Source: Robbsia betulipollinis
GTDB lineage: Bacteria > Pseudomonadota > Gammaproteobacteria > Burkholderiales > Burkholderiaceae
DNA: 64,000 nt
Reading direction: 5' to 3'
NCBI RefSeq assembly: GCF_026624755.1
Contig: NZ_JAPMXC010000001.1
Coordinates: 1,035,219 to 1,099,218 of the forward strand
The position numbers and the translations under genes were made by a program. This document shows, piece after piece, positions 15,836-24,618 of the stretch. Position 1 is the first letter of the stretch; each line of letters begins with the position of its first letter. The notes beneath the pieces were generated by a model, which was not told the DNA's origin, made no database searches, and saw nothing but the letters and a program-made list of their open reading frames with translations.

Positions 15836-17404
15836 ATGACGGCGTTCGAGTTCTTTTCCCGCTTTTCCATCAAATTGCGCCTCACCGTCGCATTCGCCAC
15901 GCTGCTGGCGCTTCTGGTGATCGCCACCGCGCTCGGACAGATCGGCACGCGTTCCGGAAAATCCGCTTTACGCGAAACGTATGGCGTCCAGCTCGCCGCG
16001 GCGGTGGCCATCGGCGATTTCAAATACAATCTGGCGGTCGCCCGCGTGACGATGGACCGCGGCGTGCTGCATCCGCTCAAGCCGGGCTCTCCGGAAAGTC
16101 AGGCGCTCTCCGCCAAAATACAGGGCTATCTGAGCGGCGCCAAGGCGGCCTATGCACACTACCAGAGCCTGCCGCACAAGCCCGAAGAGCAGCATTTCGC
16201 GGAAGCCGTCGAAAACGATTTCACGCGCCTCATGAGCCAGGGCATCGAACCGACGATACAGGCGATCGATCGCGGCGACATGCAGACCGCGGATAACGTG
16301 GGCATGAACATCACGCCGCCGCTCGCCCTTGCCCTGACCAAGAGCACGACGGCGTTGAACAGCTATCTGATGGCGCAGGGTGCGGGAAATTATGACCGGT
16401 TCCAGGGGGACCTGAATCGAATCGGTATCGCCTCCGCCGCGCTCCTCGCCATCAGTCTGGCGATCGCGGCATTGTGCGTGTGGGGGCTGCGGCAGGCCAT
16501 CTCGGTGCCATTGGCGCGGGCCAGGGAAGCGTGCGCGGCGATGTCGCGCGGCGACCTCACGCACCCGATCGCGAGCAGCGGCCGGGACGAGATGGCGGAT
16601 CTGATGCGCCATCTGCAAACGATGCGGGACGGGTTGACCGAGACCATCGCTGCCCTGCTGGGCAGCAGCGACGCGATGGCCACCGCGACCCGCGAAATCG
16701 CTTCGGGAAACGCGGATCTGTCGCGCCGCACCGAGTCCCAGGCCGCGGCGCTGGAGGAGACCGCGGCGAGCATGGAGCAACTCACGGCCACCGTGAAACA
16801 GAATCACGCGAGTTCGGGCGAGGCGCAGGTCCTCGCGGATCGGGCTGGCGATGTCGCGCGCTCGGGCGGCACGCTCATGCATCGCGTCGTCGCGACCATG
16901 GCGGACATCGATGCCGGCTCCCGGCAGATGGCGTCGATCACCAGCGTCATCGAGGGCATCGCGTTCCAGACGAACATTCTCGCGTTGAACGCGGCGGTGG
17001 AAGCCGCGCGGGCGGGCGAGCAGGGCCGCGGTTTCGCGGTGGTCGCCACGGAAGTCCGGATGCTGGCGCAGCGCTCGGCGTCCGCCGCCAAGGAAATCAA
17101 GGGTCTGATCGACGGCGCCACGGTGCGGATCAACGACGGTTCGTCCCTGGTCGAGACGGCGGGACGCACGATGGACGACATCGTGCAGGCGATCCAGAAG
17201 GTCAGCGGCATCATGAACGGTCTGGCCGCCGCCTCCAAGGAGCAGAGCGACGGGATCGAGCAGGTCAATCGCGCGGTGGTGCAGATGGACGAGGTGACGC
17301 AGCAGAACGCCGCGCTGGTGGAGGAGACCGCGGCGGCGGCGCTGTCGCTGGCGGAGCAGTCGCGGATTCTGCAGAGCAACGCGTCGCGGTTTACGATCGC
17401 CTGA
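15836..17404 (+). CDS. Methyl-accepting chemotaxis protein, Tar-like
   Basis: A 522-residue receptor with a membrane helix at about 14-33, a four-helix-type periplasmic sensor, a second helix near 190-212, a HAMP domain and a cytoplasmic signalling rod. The hairpin tip GIAFQTNILALNAAVEAARA, which contacts CheA and CheW, is intact. Glu/Gln pairs around EETAASMEQ are probable methylation sites. There is no C-terminal NWETF-type tether for CheR/CheB. The ligand is unknown. A GGAG site precedes ATG 15836. No other chemotaxis gene is adjacent. Confidence 0.95.
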   Translation: MTAFEFFSRFSIKLRLTVAFATLLALLVIATALGQIGTRSGKSALRETYGVQLAAAVAIGDFKYNLAVARVTMDRGVLHPLKPGSPESQALSAKIQGYLSGAKAAYAHYQSLPHKPEEQHFAEAVENDFTRLMSQGIEPTIQAIDRGDMQTADNVGMNITPPLALALTKSTTALNSYLMAQGAGNYDRFQGDLNRIGIASAALLAISLAIAALCVWGLRQAISVPLARAREACAAMSRGDLTHPIASSGRDEMADLMRHLQTMRDGLTETIAALLGSSDAMATATREIASGNADLSRRTESQAAALEETAASMEQLTATVKQNHASSGEAQVLADRAGDVARSGGTLMHRVVATMADIDAGSRQMASITSVIEGIAFQTNILALNAAVEAARAGEQGRGFAVVATEVRMLAQRSASAAKEIKGLIDGATVRINDGSSLVETAGRTMDDIVQAIQKVSGIMNGLAAASKEQSDGIEQVNRAVVQMDEVTQQNAALVEETAAAALSLAEQSRILQSNASRFTIA

Positions 17405-17412
17405 GCTGGATT

Positions 17413-17442
17413 GCCTGACCCCACGGCGACGCGGGGTCAGGC
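17413..17442. terminator. Hairpin between convergent genes
   Basis: A perfect 10-bp stem (GCCTGACCCC with GGGGTCAGGC) and a 10-base loop lie between the convergent chemoreceptor and acetyltransferase genes. No T-run follows on either strand, so it may act as a weak bidirectional terminator or 3'-end stabiliser. Confidence 0.65.
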
Positions 17443-17466
17443 GGTGCGGGCCATCAATGCCGAATC

Positions 17467-17982
17467 TCATTCAATGGCGCGATGGACATAGAATCGCGTA
17501 TCGACGGTCATCACCGGAAAACGCGCCGGCAGCGCTTCCTTCGCGATTCGCTCGAAACCGTTTTTCTCGTAAAAGCGGTGCGCGGCGAGAAATTGTTCGG
17601 TGGTCCCCAGAAAGGTTTCCACGATGCCCTTTTCCTGCGCCCATTGCAGCAGCGTGCGCAGGAGGCCGAGACCCACGCCGTGCGCGCTCCCGCGATACGC
17701 CTCGGCGACGAACATTTTGCGAAGTGCGGCCTGCTCGTTGTCCAGATCCAGCAAGGCAATGCTGCCGACCACGTTTCCTTGCGCCAGCGCGACCCAGAAA
17801 TTGCCTTTGCCCTGCCGGTAAAAGCGGTCGATGTCGAGGAGGTCCGGTTGCGCGTCGAGCGTCACCGGCACGCCGAATTCGATTTGCTGAATGGGCAGGA
17901 TCAGCGCCAGGACGCCTTCGGCATGGCTGCCGTCAAACGATACGATATCGATGGAAGATTCGGTCATGGAGGCCAGTGTCAT
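17467..17982 (-). CDS. GNAT family N-acetyltransferase
   Basis: A 171-residue protein with the GNAT fold: VVGSIALLDLDNEQAALRKMFVAEAYRG covers strands 3 and 4 up to the acetyl-CoA pyrophosphate loop, and AHRFYEKNGFERI is the typical C-terminal motif. The substrate cannot be told. ATG 17982 overlaps the stop of the upstream LysR gene (ATGA), so the two are translationally coupled; a second in-frame ATG lies at 17967. Confidence 0.85.
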   Translation of the reverse strand: MTLASMTESSIDIVSFDGSHAEGVLALILPIQQIEFGVPVTLDAQPDLLDIDRFYRQGKGNFWVALAQGNVVGSIALLDLDNEQAALRKMFVAEAYRGSAHGVGLGLLRTLLQWAQEKGIVETFLGTTEQFLAAHRFYEKNGFERIAKEALPARFPVMTVDTRFYVHRAIE

Positions 17983-18893
17983 GAAGGATGCGCCGCGCCG
18001 CGGGACGAAAATTCCGTCACTGCCGCATCGATGAAACTGCGCAGTTTCGGCGTTGGCCGCCGATCCGGCGAGAACAGCAGATGCATCGGACGCGAAGGCG
18101 CGTCGTAGCCGGGCAGCACCTGGACCAACTTTCCGGCGGCGAGCCAGGGACTCAGTATATCTTCCGGTCCGAGAACGACGCCGAAATCGTCGAGGGCGGC
18201 CGCGAGCAACGCTTTCGCATCGTTGACGTGCAGGCGGCTGCGCACGCGAACGGTCTGTGCCTGAGCCTCCCGTGTGAATCGCCATTCGGCATCGGTCGTG
18301 CGACCCGGATACACATAGGTAAGGCACTCATGCTTTGCCAGATCCGCCGGCACCGCCGGAACGCCACGTTGCGCGAGATAGTCCGGCGACGCGCAGGCGA
18401 CCAGCCGGTAGGGCGACAAGGTACGTGCCGCAAACCGGGATTCGAGCAACGGCCCGATGCGAAACGCCGCCTCATAGCCCTCGTCGATCAGATCGGTGCA
18501 GCGGTCGGTCAGCACCAGATCGATTTCCACCTGCATGTGATCACGTAGATAGCGCGTGATCATCGGCATCAGGCGTTGCGCGCCGAAGGTCAAGGGCGCC
18601 GTTACGCGCAGGCGGCCGCGCGGAACCGCGTGGATTTCGGCCGCGAGCGAATCCGCCGTCTCCACGTCCGCAAGAATCAGCTTGCAGCGCTGGTAATACG
18701 CGGCACCCAGTTCCGTCAGGCTCTGCCGGCGGGTCGTGCGGTTGAGCAGCCGTGCGCCAAGACGGTCCTCCAACTGCGCCACATGCCGCGCGATCATCTG
18801 TGGTGAGACACCGAGCGCTTCCGAGGCCGCCGCGAAGGAGCCTGCGTCCGTTGCCTTTAGAAAAACCGACATGCTGGTCAAACGGTCAAGCAT
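17979..18893 (-). CDS. LysR family transcriptional regulator
   Basis: A 304-residue regulator with an N-terminal winged helix (FLKATDAGSFAAASEALGVSPQ) and a C-terminal effector domain (from about residue 90). It belongs to the single-Cys-free, AaeR/DmlR-like type common in proteobacteria. It is divergent from the NADP oxidoreductase gene at 19020, with a dyad between them, so it probably controls that gene and its own operon with the acetyltransferase. Confidence 0.92.
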   Translation of the reverse strand: MLDRLTSMSVFLKATDAGSFAAASEALGVSPQMIARHVAQLEDRLGARLLNRTTRRQSLTELGAAYYQRCKLILADVETADSLAAEIHAVPRGRLRVTAPLTFGAQRLMPMITRYLRDHMQVEIDLVLTDRCTDLIDEGYEAAFRIGPLLESRFAARTLSPYRLVACASPDYLAQRGVPAVPADLAKHECLTYVYPGRTTDAEWRFTREAQAQTVRVRSRLHVNDAKALLAAALDDFGVVLGPEDILSPWLAAGKLVQVLPGYDAPSRPMHLLFSPDRRPTPKLRSFIDAAVTEFSSRGAAHPS

Positions 18894-18927
18894 TGCCCAC
18901 TCCCGGTTGCGAATGAAAGCATCGGAA

Positions 18928-18949
18928 CGCTATTTATCTCATTATAGCG
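18928..18949. promoter_or_regulatory. Dyad in divergent promoter, possible LysR operator
   Basis: CGCTAT, ten bases, ATAGCG: a perfect inverted repeat in an AT-rich patch between the divergent LysR gene and the oxidoreductase gene. A wider pair, AGCATC at 18918 and GATGCT at 18960, flanks it. The position fits a LysR-type site. Confidence 0.4.
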
Positions 18950-19019
18950 ATCAATCTAAGATGCTCTGAACGCAATGCGTCGCGCTGAAAATGCGCTTAC
19001 CCACAAGGAGCATGACACT

Positions 19020-19670
19020 ATGAAAATCAGCATCATTGGCGCGGGATTCATCGGACGGGCAGTGGCAAAGCTCGGTGTGGCGGCGGGACATCAGGTCATG
19101 GTGAGCAATTCACGCGGTCCCCGTTCCCTCGCCAGCATACCCAGCGGCATCGGGTGCGAGGTCGGCACGGTGGCAGACGCGATCGCTTTCGGCGATATCG
19201 TCGTCGTGGCGATACCGCTCTATCAATATCCGACGATTCCCGTGGCGCCACTGGAGGGCAGGATCGTGCTGGACGCCGGCAATTATTATCCGGAACGCGA
19301 CGGCCATATCGACGAACTGGACAGCCAGGCCATCACCACCAGCGAACGGCTCGCCCGGCACTTGCCGCAATCGCGGATAGTGAAAGCGTTCAATGCCATT
19401 CAGGCGGTGGATCTGGAACGCGATGGTCGGCCGGCAGGCGCGCACGATCGTCGGGCGCTGCCGGTGGCGGGAAACGATGTCGATGCCAAGGCCGCGGCGA
19501 TTCGCCTGCTCGATCGGTTTGGCTTCGATACGGTCGATGGTGGGAGTCTGGCGGATAGCTGGCGATTCGAACGTGCCCAGCCGTGCTATTGCGTTTCCCT
19601 GGATCGCGAGGGCCTGATCCGTGCGCTCGCGCAGGCGCAGCGTGGTGGCGAAGTACCCGCCGACATGTGA
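19020..19670 (+). CDS. NADPH-dependent F420 reductase-like oxidoreductase
   Basis: A 216-residue protein starting with the Rossmann loop SIIGAGFIGRAVAKLG and carrying VVVAIPLYQYP and VLDAGNYYP, as in the family of F420-NADP reductase and related NADP-binding proteins. Such bacterial members often do not use F420, so the true cofactor partner and substrate are open. An AAGGAG site lies about ten bases before ATG 19020. The LysR gene upstream is divergent and probably its regulator. Confidence 0.85.
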   Translation: MKISIIGAGFIGRAVAKLGVAAGHQVMVSNSRGPRSLASIPSGIGCEVGTVADAIAFGDIVVVAIPLYQYPTIPVAPLEGRIVLDAGNYYPERDGHIDELDSQAITTSERLARHLPQSRIVKAFNAIQAVDLERDGRPAGAHDRRALPVAGNDVDAKAAAIRLLDRFGFDTVDGGSLADSWRFERAQPCYCVSLDREGLIRALAQAQRGGEVPADM

Positions 19671-19749
19671 GGCGGGTGGCGGGGAAGGCGGGGTTGTCCG
19701 TGGCGTTGGCGTTGTGCGCCACGACCACGGGCCTTCCTCGTTTTCTTCC

Positions 19750-20397
19750 CTATACGGGGTTGCCGTGGGCATCCGTATCGAAGCTTTGCGACTGAAACGC
19801 GAAAAAGAACGCGCGCCAGGTGCCGTCCGCATACGCGAACATCAACGCACCGTCCTGGTAGGTGCCATTGTCCTGGGTATAGCCGCCACCGTTGCCCTGA
19901 TTCATATGGATGTCGTGCACCCCATTTCCCGGCACGAACTTGAAGTATTGATCCGGGACGCCTTCCTCGGGGCCCCAGCGCGAGCCGAACGCGTACACGA
20001 GCGAACCCGCCATGGCCATGGCCGCCACGACCGCGCCTTCGAGCGTATCCTTCAAATCGTTCTTCGATGTGCCGGTCGCATCCGGCGGCACCGGGGTCAT
20101 GGTCTTCGTATCCACCAGTCCGCTTCGAACATAGTCGATCGCGAGACCGCCGGGGGTCGACGGCAGTTTCGTGAAGCCCGGCGCCAGGGCGGCAACGCCA
20201 CTGACGAAAGCGGTGGGCAACGCGTCCCGTTCCTCGAACAGCACGATCGAGGGCGCCTTGGGCGCGGACGATTTGACGTTCGACGCGATCCGGAAAATGG
20301 TGTCGCCGCCTTGCACGAGAATCTGGTAATGATCGTCGTCGGCATCGCGCAGATGCCCGGTTACCGTGCCTTTGAGTACGCCGTAATTCACTGACAT
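19750..20397 (-). CDS. YukJ family protein (DUF2278)
   Basis: A 215-residue protein with the family hallmarks: start VNYGVLKGTVTGHLRDADDDHYQI, central LAIDYVRSGLVD and C-terminal HDIHMNQGN and DGALMFAY segments. No signal peptide or membrane helix is visible, so it is likely cytosolic. The function of the family is unknown. The gene stands alone, convergent with the oxidoreductase gene. Confidence 0.88.
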   Translation of the reverse strand: MSVNYGVLKGTVTGHLRDADDDHYQILVQGGDTIFRIASNVKSSAPKAPSIVLFEERDALPTAFVSGVAALAPGFTKLPSTPGGLAIDYVRSGLVDTKTMTPVPPDATGTSKNDLKDTLEGAVVAAMAMAGSLVYAFGSRWGPEEGVPDQYFKFVPGNGVHDIHMNQGNGGGYTQDNGTYQDGALMFAYADGTWRAFFFAFQSQSFDTDAHGNPV

Positions 20398-20496
20398 GAA
20401 GCCTCCTGGTCGATGAGGTGAGTCTTCATGGTACCCGCAATCGTCGGCGCTCTCGCGTCCGCGCCGGCGTGCCGGCCAGTGGGCGTGGATCGGGGC

Positions 20497-21405
20497 CTAC
20501 TTACGCAGGTTTCGGGAAGACGGCCTTCCAAAGGAAAGGGGGCGCCGAATCATACCGCTTGCCAAAAGCGTGCCGACGATCACCACCGCGCACCCCAGAA
20601 CCATCGACACGCTCAGCGTCTCGTGGAGGAACAGCATGCCCCATAGAATCCCGAAAATCGGTATGAGAAACGTCACCGAGACGGCTTTCGCGGGACCGAC
20701 GGCGGCGATCAGATGGAAGTAGATGATGTAGGCGACGCCGGTGCAGGCGATTGCCAGGGCGATCGCCGATAGCCAGGACCCGGCGGGAATCGCGGCGGCC
20801 GGCCAGTGTACCGCGCCCATCGGCAGCAGGACCACGGCCGCGGCGATCATGCTTCCCGTCGCCACCGTGAGCGAGTCGACGCCGCGCAGGAATCGCTTGC
20901 TGAAATTCGCCGATACGCCATAGAAGAAGGTGGCGGCCAGGACCGCCAGCGGGGCCATTCCGCTCGGCGTGCCGAGGCGCGCCAGATCGTGCCACACGAG
21001 GATCACGACGCCCAGGAAGCCGAGGAGGAGCCCGGCGATGCGGCCGCGCGTCAAGCGGTCCCCGAGCCAGAAAAATGCGATCAGCGACGCCCAGAGTGGC
21101 GTGGTCGCGTTGACGACGGACGTGACCCCGGCGGAGAGGGACAATTCGGCATAGGCGAACAGGCAGAAGGGGATGGCCTGGTTGAGAACGCCGATGACGA
21201 AGATCGGCAGGATCTTTCCCGACGCGCCGCGCACGCCTCCTTTTTTAAGAAAAAAGATGACGCTCATGAACAGCGCTGCGACCGTCACGCGTACGGTCAT
21301 CAGGGGGATGGGGCCGAAGTCCGTCGCACTTATGCGGATGAAAAGAAACGAGGCACCCCATAGCGCCGCAAGGATGACCAGCAAGATCGCGTCTTTCGTT
21401 TTCAC
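20497..21405 (-). CDS. EamA/DMT family transporter
   Basis: A 302-residue integral membrane protein with about ten hydrophobic segments and the internal duplication of two EamA units. It opens with AILLVILAALWGASFLFIRISA, a classic start of the drug/metabolite transporter family, and has VNATTPLWASLIAFFWLGDRLT at the end of the first unit. Family members export amino acids or other small metabolites; the substrate is not predictable. Confidence 0.93.
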   Translation of the reverse strand: MKTKDAILLVILAALWGASFLFIRISATDFGPIPLMTVRVTVAALFMSVIFFLKKGGVRGASGKILPIFVIGVLNQAIPFCLFAYAELSLSAGVTSVVNATTPLWASLIAFFWLGDRLTRGRIAGLLLGFLGVVILVWHDLARLGTPSGMAPLAVLAATFFYGVSANFSKRFLRGVDSLTVATGSMIAAAVVLLPMGAVHWPAAAIPAGSWLSAIALAIACTGVAYIIYFHLIAAVGPAKAVSVTFLIPIFGILWGMLFLHETLSVSMVLGCAVVIVGTLLASGMIRRPLSFGRPSSRNLRK

Positions 21406-21486
21406 AGGGGTCCTTGAAATACGATGTTCGGGATGTCGAAGCGGTCCATGGGTCTGTACCCCGGGGCTGCGCAGCAGGAGTGAATT

Positions 21487-21669
21487 CTAACGCGGGGACG
21501 TCTTTCCCTGCTTCGCTATCTGGCGCGCGCGGTAAGCGCCGACCTTCGCGATCGTGCCGCACGCCCGCCCTCCCGGTCCGTCCTTCGTCATGCCGCACCA
21601 GCGCCTGCTCGCGTTGCGCGTGCGATCGTAAAACGCCCACCGGCAATTGGCGCAGGTTTTGAGCCTTGG
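21487..21669 (-). pseudogene. CGNR zinc-finger protein, C-terminal remnant
   Basis: The minus-strand frame has no start codon and opens after a stop at 21670-21672. It reads KTCANCRWAFYDRTRNASRRWC, then ACGTIAKVGAYRAR, matching the zinc finger of CGNR regulators (Cys-x2-Cys, Trp-Cys, CGNRAKV). The CGNR motif itself is altered to CGTI with a small insertion before it. The N-terminal two thirds are missing, so it is a gene relic. Confidence 0.75.
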
Positions 21670-21892
21670 CTATTTATTGGTCGATGGCAGCGAGGCGACG
21701 TTTTTCGGCGCATTGAGCGCCGTGGGCGCGCTGGCCGGCTGCGCCGGATATTACGTGGGCAGCTGGCTTATACTGCACCGTCCCGCGTTCGAGATGTGGG
21801 CGGTGTTCGGCGCGGTGGGTTTGCTCGGGTCGGTTCTCGCACGAACGTTGCTGCGGACGGACAGCGCGGGCGCGCCGGCAGCGCCCCGATGA
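21647..21892 (+). pseudogene. Major facilitator transporter, C-terminal remnant
   Basis: An 81-residue frame with two hydrophobic helices (FFGALSAVGALAGCAGYYVG and FEMWAVFGAVGLLGSVLA), as at the end of a twelve-helix MFS transporter. No ribosome site precedes the TTG at 21647, and an in-frame stop lies at 21629. It overlaps the opposite-facing CGNR relic by 23 bases; both are cut at about the same place, as expected for a deletion joining two tails. Confidence 0.65.
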
Positions 21893-21902
21893 GGAGAAAT
21901 GC

Positions 21903-22817
21903 ATGAAGCGACGCTACGTTACCGCGGACGTGTTCACCTTCACAACGTTCAAGGGCAACCCGGTCGCGGTGGTGCTCGACGCGCAGGGCCTGTCGACCGC
22001 CCAGATGCAGTCGATCGCCAATGAATTCGCGTACAGCGAGACCACGTTCGTTCTGCCGCCACGCGATCCGGCGCACACGGCCTGGGTGCGGATTTTTACC
22101 GCGAGCCGTGAAATTCCGTTTGCCGGGCATCCCAACATCGGCACGGCCTTCGTGCTGGCGCGCGCCGCGGCGGACCGATCCGCGCCGCTGCCCGAGGCGT
22201 TGTGTTTCGAGGAACTGGCGGGCCTCGTTCCCGTGCGTCAGTTGCTGCAGGATGGGGCGGTGGTGGGGGCCGAACTGATCGCGCCCGAGCCGCTGTCGTT
22301 GGCCTCGGCGGTGGCGCCCGCACGCGTGGCGGCGTGCCTGTCGCTGTCGTCGGACGCTATTCGCACCGAGGCCCACATGCCGCGTGTCGTGTCGGTCGGG
22401 CTGCCGTTCCTCGTGGTGGAACTGCGCTCGCGTGAAGCGTTGTCGCGGTGCATGCCGGATCGCGGCGCGTTCCGGGACCTCATGCCGCTGGACGGAGCGG
22501 TCTCCATCTATGCCTATACGCGCGCGGTGCCGCCGCATGGCGTCGAATCGTCGACCGACCTCCAGTCGCGCATGTTTACCCCGCATATGACCGAGGATCC
22601 GGCCACGGGGAGCGCCGCCGGCGCGTTGGTGGCGTTTCTCGCGCATCTGGATGATCTGCCGAGGTTGTCGATGACGGTGGGGCAGGGTAGCGACATGGGT
22701 CGGCAAAGCACGCTCTTCGTCACGGCGGAGACGATTGGCGGCAAGCGGGCCGTGCGGGTCGGCGGGCACTGCGTGCAGGTCATGGAAGGGACGTTCGACC
22801 TGCCTGGCGGCGATTGA
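21903..22817 (+). CDS. PhzF family isomerase/epimerase
   Basis: A 304-residue protein with the two-lobed diaminopimelate-epimerase-like fold of the PhzF family. Visible motifs are TFKGNPVAVV, EFAYSETTFV with the catalytic Glu, FAGHPNIGTAFVL and TEDPATGSAAGAL. PhzF itself isomerises dihydro-3-hydroxyanthranilate, but most homologues have no known substrate and no phenazine genes are nearby. A GGAG site precedes ATG 21903. It follows the MFS relic by ten bases and may once have formed an operon with it. Confidence 0.93.
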   Translation: MKRRYVTADVFTFTTFKGNPVAVVLDAQGLSTAQMQSIANEFAYSETTFVLPPRDPAHTAWVRIFTASREIPFAGHPNIGTAFVLARAAADRSAPLPEALCFEELAGLVPVRQLLQDGAVVGAELIAPEPLSLASAVAPARVAACLSLSSDAIRTEAHMPRVVSVGLPFLVVELRSREALSRCMPDRGAFRDLMPLDGAVSIYAYTRAVPPHGVESSTDLQSRMFTPHMTEDPATGSAAGALVAFLAHLDDLPRLSMTVGQGSDMGRQSTLFVTAETIGGKRAVRVGGHCVQVMEGTFDLPGGD

Positions 22818-22919
22818 TTGCCACGCGGGCACCTCGCCGACGGGCGCGCGCCGTCGGATTCGCGCGCCGCGTGGGGCAGACGGCCGGTATGATGCCGTTT
22901 TGCCTCGGATCCTCGCCCG

Positions 22920-23699
22920 ATGCTCGCCCTCAAACTGACGCTGGTGCCGTTTTTCCTGCTGGCCGTTTCGCTCTCGGGCAGATGGTGGGGGCCTGCCGTC
23001 GCCGGCTGGCTGGCGGGTCTGCCGGTGGTGGCGGGGCCAATCCTGTATCTTCTCGTGCTGGCGCACGGCCCCCTTTTCGGCGCGCGAGCCGCCACGCTGG
23101 CCGTGGCCGCCATCCTGGCCTCGGAGGCGTTCAATTTTGCCTATGCGTGGACGTGCCGCGCCCGTGCCTGGCCGTGGGCGCTGGGCGCGGGGCTTGCCGC
23201 GTGGTTCGTCTGCGCGTGCGCACTGTCACGGCTGCCACCCTCGCCGCTATGGGCGACAGCCGCCGCGCTGCTCGCGGTGTGCATCGGACAGTCGTTCTTG
23301 CCGCGCAGTTTGGCGCTCCCCGCCGGGATGCCCCTGACGCGCGCCGATTTGCTCGGCAGGATGGTGGCGGGGTCGGTGCTGACGCTTGGCGTCACGTCGC
23401 TGTCGCAGAGACTGGGGCCGCAATGGAGCGGCCTGCTCTCGGTGTTTCCCTTGCTGAGCATCGTTCTCTCGGTCGCTTCGCACCGCGCGCACGGCCCGCC
23501 GTATGTCATCGCGTTGCTCAGAGGCATGGTGCTGGGGCGCTTCTCGTTCGCCGCGTTTTGCCTGTCGTTGTCGTTTTCCCTGCTTTACCAGCGGCCCCTT
23601 CCGGCTTTTGCCGAGGCGGTGGCACTCGCGTTGCTGGTGCAGTGGGGCACGAGACGGTGCGCCACGCGGCGGCGCGGCGTGGTCGTGCGCGCCACCTAG
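22920..23699 (+). CDS. Multi-pass membrane protein of unknown function
   Basis: A 259-residue hydrophobic protein with about seven or eight predicted helices and a C-terminal Arg-rich cytoplasmic tail. It resembles conserved bacterial integral membrane proteins with no assigned role. Recognisable runs are AGWLAGLPVVAGPILYLLVLA and SGLLSVFPLLSIVLSVASHR. It lies about 100 bases after the PhzF gene in the same direction, so the two may be co-transcribed. Confidence 0.82.
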   Translation: MLALKLTLVPFFLLAVSLSGRWWGPAVAGWLAGLPVVAGPILYLLVLAHGPLFGARAATLAVAAILASEAFNFAYAWTCRARAWPWALGAGLAAWFVCACALSRLPPSPLWATAAALLAVCIGQSFLPRSLALPAGMPLTRADLLGRMVAGSVLTLGVTSLSQRLGPQWSGLLSVFPLLSIVLSVASHRAHGPPYVIALLRGMVLGRFSFAAFCLSLSFSLLYQRPLPAFAEAVALALLVQWGTRRCATRRRGVVVRAT

Positions 23700-23715
23700 C
23701 GGCACGGTCGTCCGC

Positions 23716-24534
23716 TCAGCGCCGCGCGGCAAAACGCGCCGCGCCCGGGAAAAGCGACGGCGGCATGCCCAGTTTCCGGCGGAACATCGTCGAAAACGCC
23801 CCGGGGCTGTCATAGCCGAGTTCGAGCGCCACTTCGGTGACGCCATGTCCCGCGGACAGCCGCGACAGCGCGGCCAGCAGGCAGGCCTGCTGGCGCCACT
23901 CGCCGAACGCCATGCCGGTTTCCTGGCGAAACTGCCGACTGAAGGTGCGATCGCTTCGATGCAGGCGACGTGCCCAGCTTTGCGGCGAAGTGCGAATCTG
24001 CGGCGCATGCAAAAAGGCCAGGCACAGCGCGGCCAGACCGGCCTCACGGGGAATCGGCGCGAAAAAAGGCAGCGCGGGCGCGCGCGCGACCTCGTGCAGC
24101 AGGAGTTGCATCAGCGCGCCATCGCGGCCACGCCGGTCGTACAGGGCGGGCACGTCGACCGCGTCCATCAGCATGGCGTGCAGGAGGGGCGACACCTTCA
24201 GCACCTCGCACTGCGTTCCCTTGCGCGGCGCGCACCGGGGCGCGATATACAGGCTGCGCGTGGTCACGCCGACCATGCGCACGCGATGCGGTTTGCCGGC
24301 GGGAATCCACACGCCGGTATGGGGCGGGATCACCCACGCGCCGTCGTCGGTGCCCACTTCCATCAGGCCGGTCGCGCCATAGAGAAACTGCGCGCGCCGG
24401 TGACGGTGCGTGTCGAGCAACGTGCCTTTCGGATAATCGGTGCCGATCGCCAGCACCGGGCGCGCGATGGCGTCCAGCGCGTCCAGTGGAATGTTGCGCA
24501 TCACGAGCGGGCAGGTTGGCCGAAACGCAAACAT
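23716..24534 (-). CDS. AraC family regulator with cupin sensor domain
   Basis: A 272-residue protein. The N-terminal cupin domain (HRHRRAQFLYGATG, IPPHTGVWIPAGKPH) is followed by an AraC DNA-binding domain (RRLHRSDRTFSRQFRQETGM, then VALELGYDSPGAFSTMFRRKLG). ATG 24534 is chosen because GAGGAA precedes it; ATG 24501 lacks a site. The gene is divergent from the TauE/SafE transporter gene, 84 bases away, and probably regulates it. Confidence 0.92.
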   Translation of the reverse strand: MFAFRPTCPLVMRNIPLDALDAIARPVLAIGTDYPKGTLLDTHRHRRAQFLYGATGLMEVGTDDGAWVIPPHTGVWIPAGKPHRVRMVGVTTRSLYIAPRCAPRKGTQCEVLKVSPLLHAMLMDAVDVPALYDRRGRDGALMQLLLHEVARAPALPFFAPIPREAGLAALCLAFLHAPQIRTSPQSWARRLHRSDRTFSRQFRQETGMAFGEWRQQACLLAALSRLSAGHGVTEVALELGYDSPGAFSTMFRRKLGMPPSLFPGAARFAARR

Positions 24535-24618
24535 TATTGACCATTCCTCGCAAGCGGGCCACGCCTTCCTCGCCGTATCGTGAGCGTGTCTGCCGCTTCC
24601 TTTGCGAGATCCAATGTC

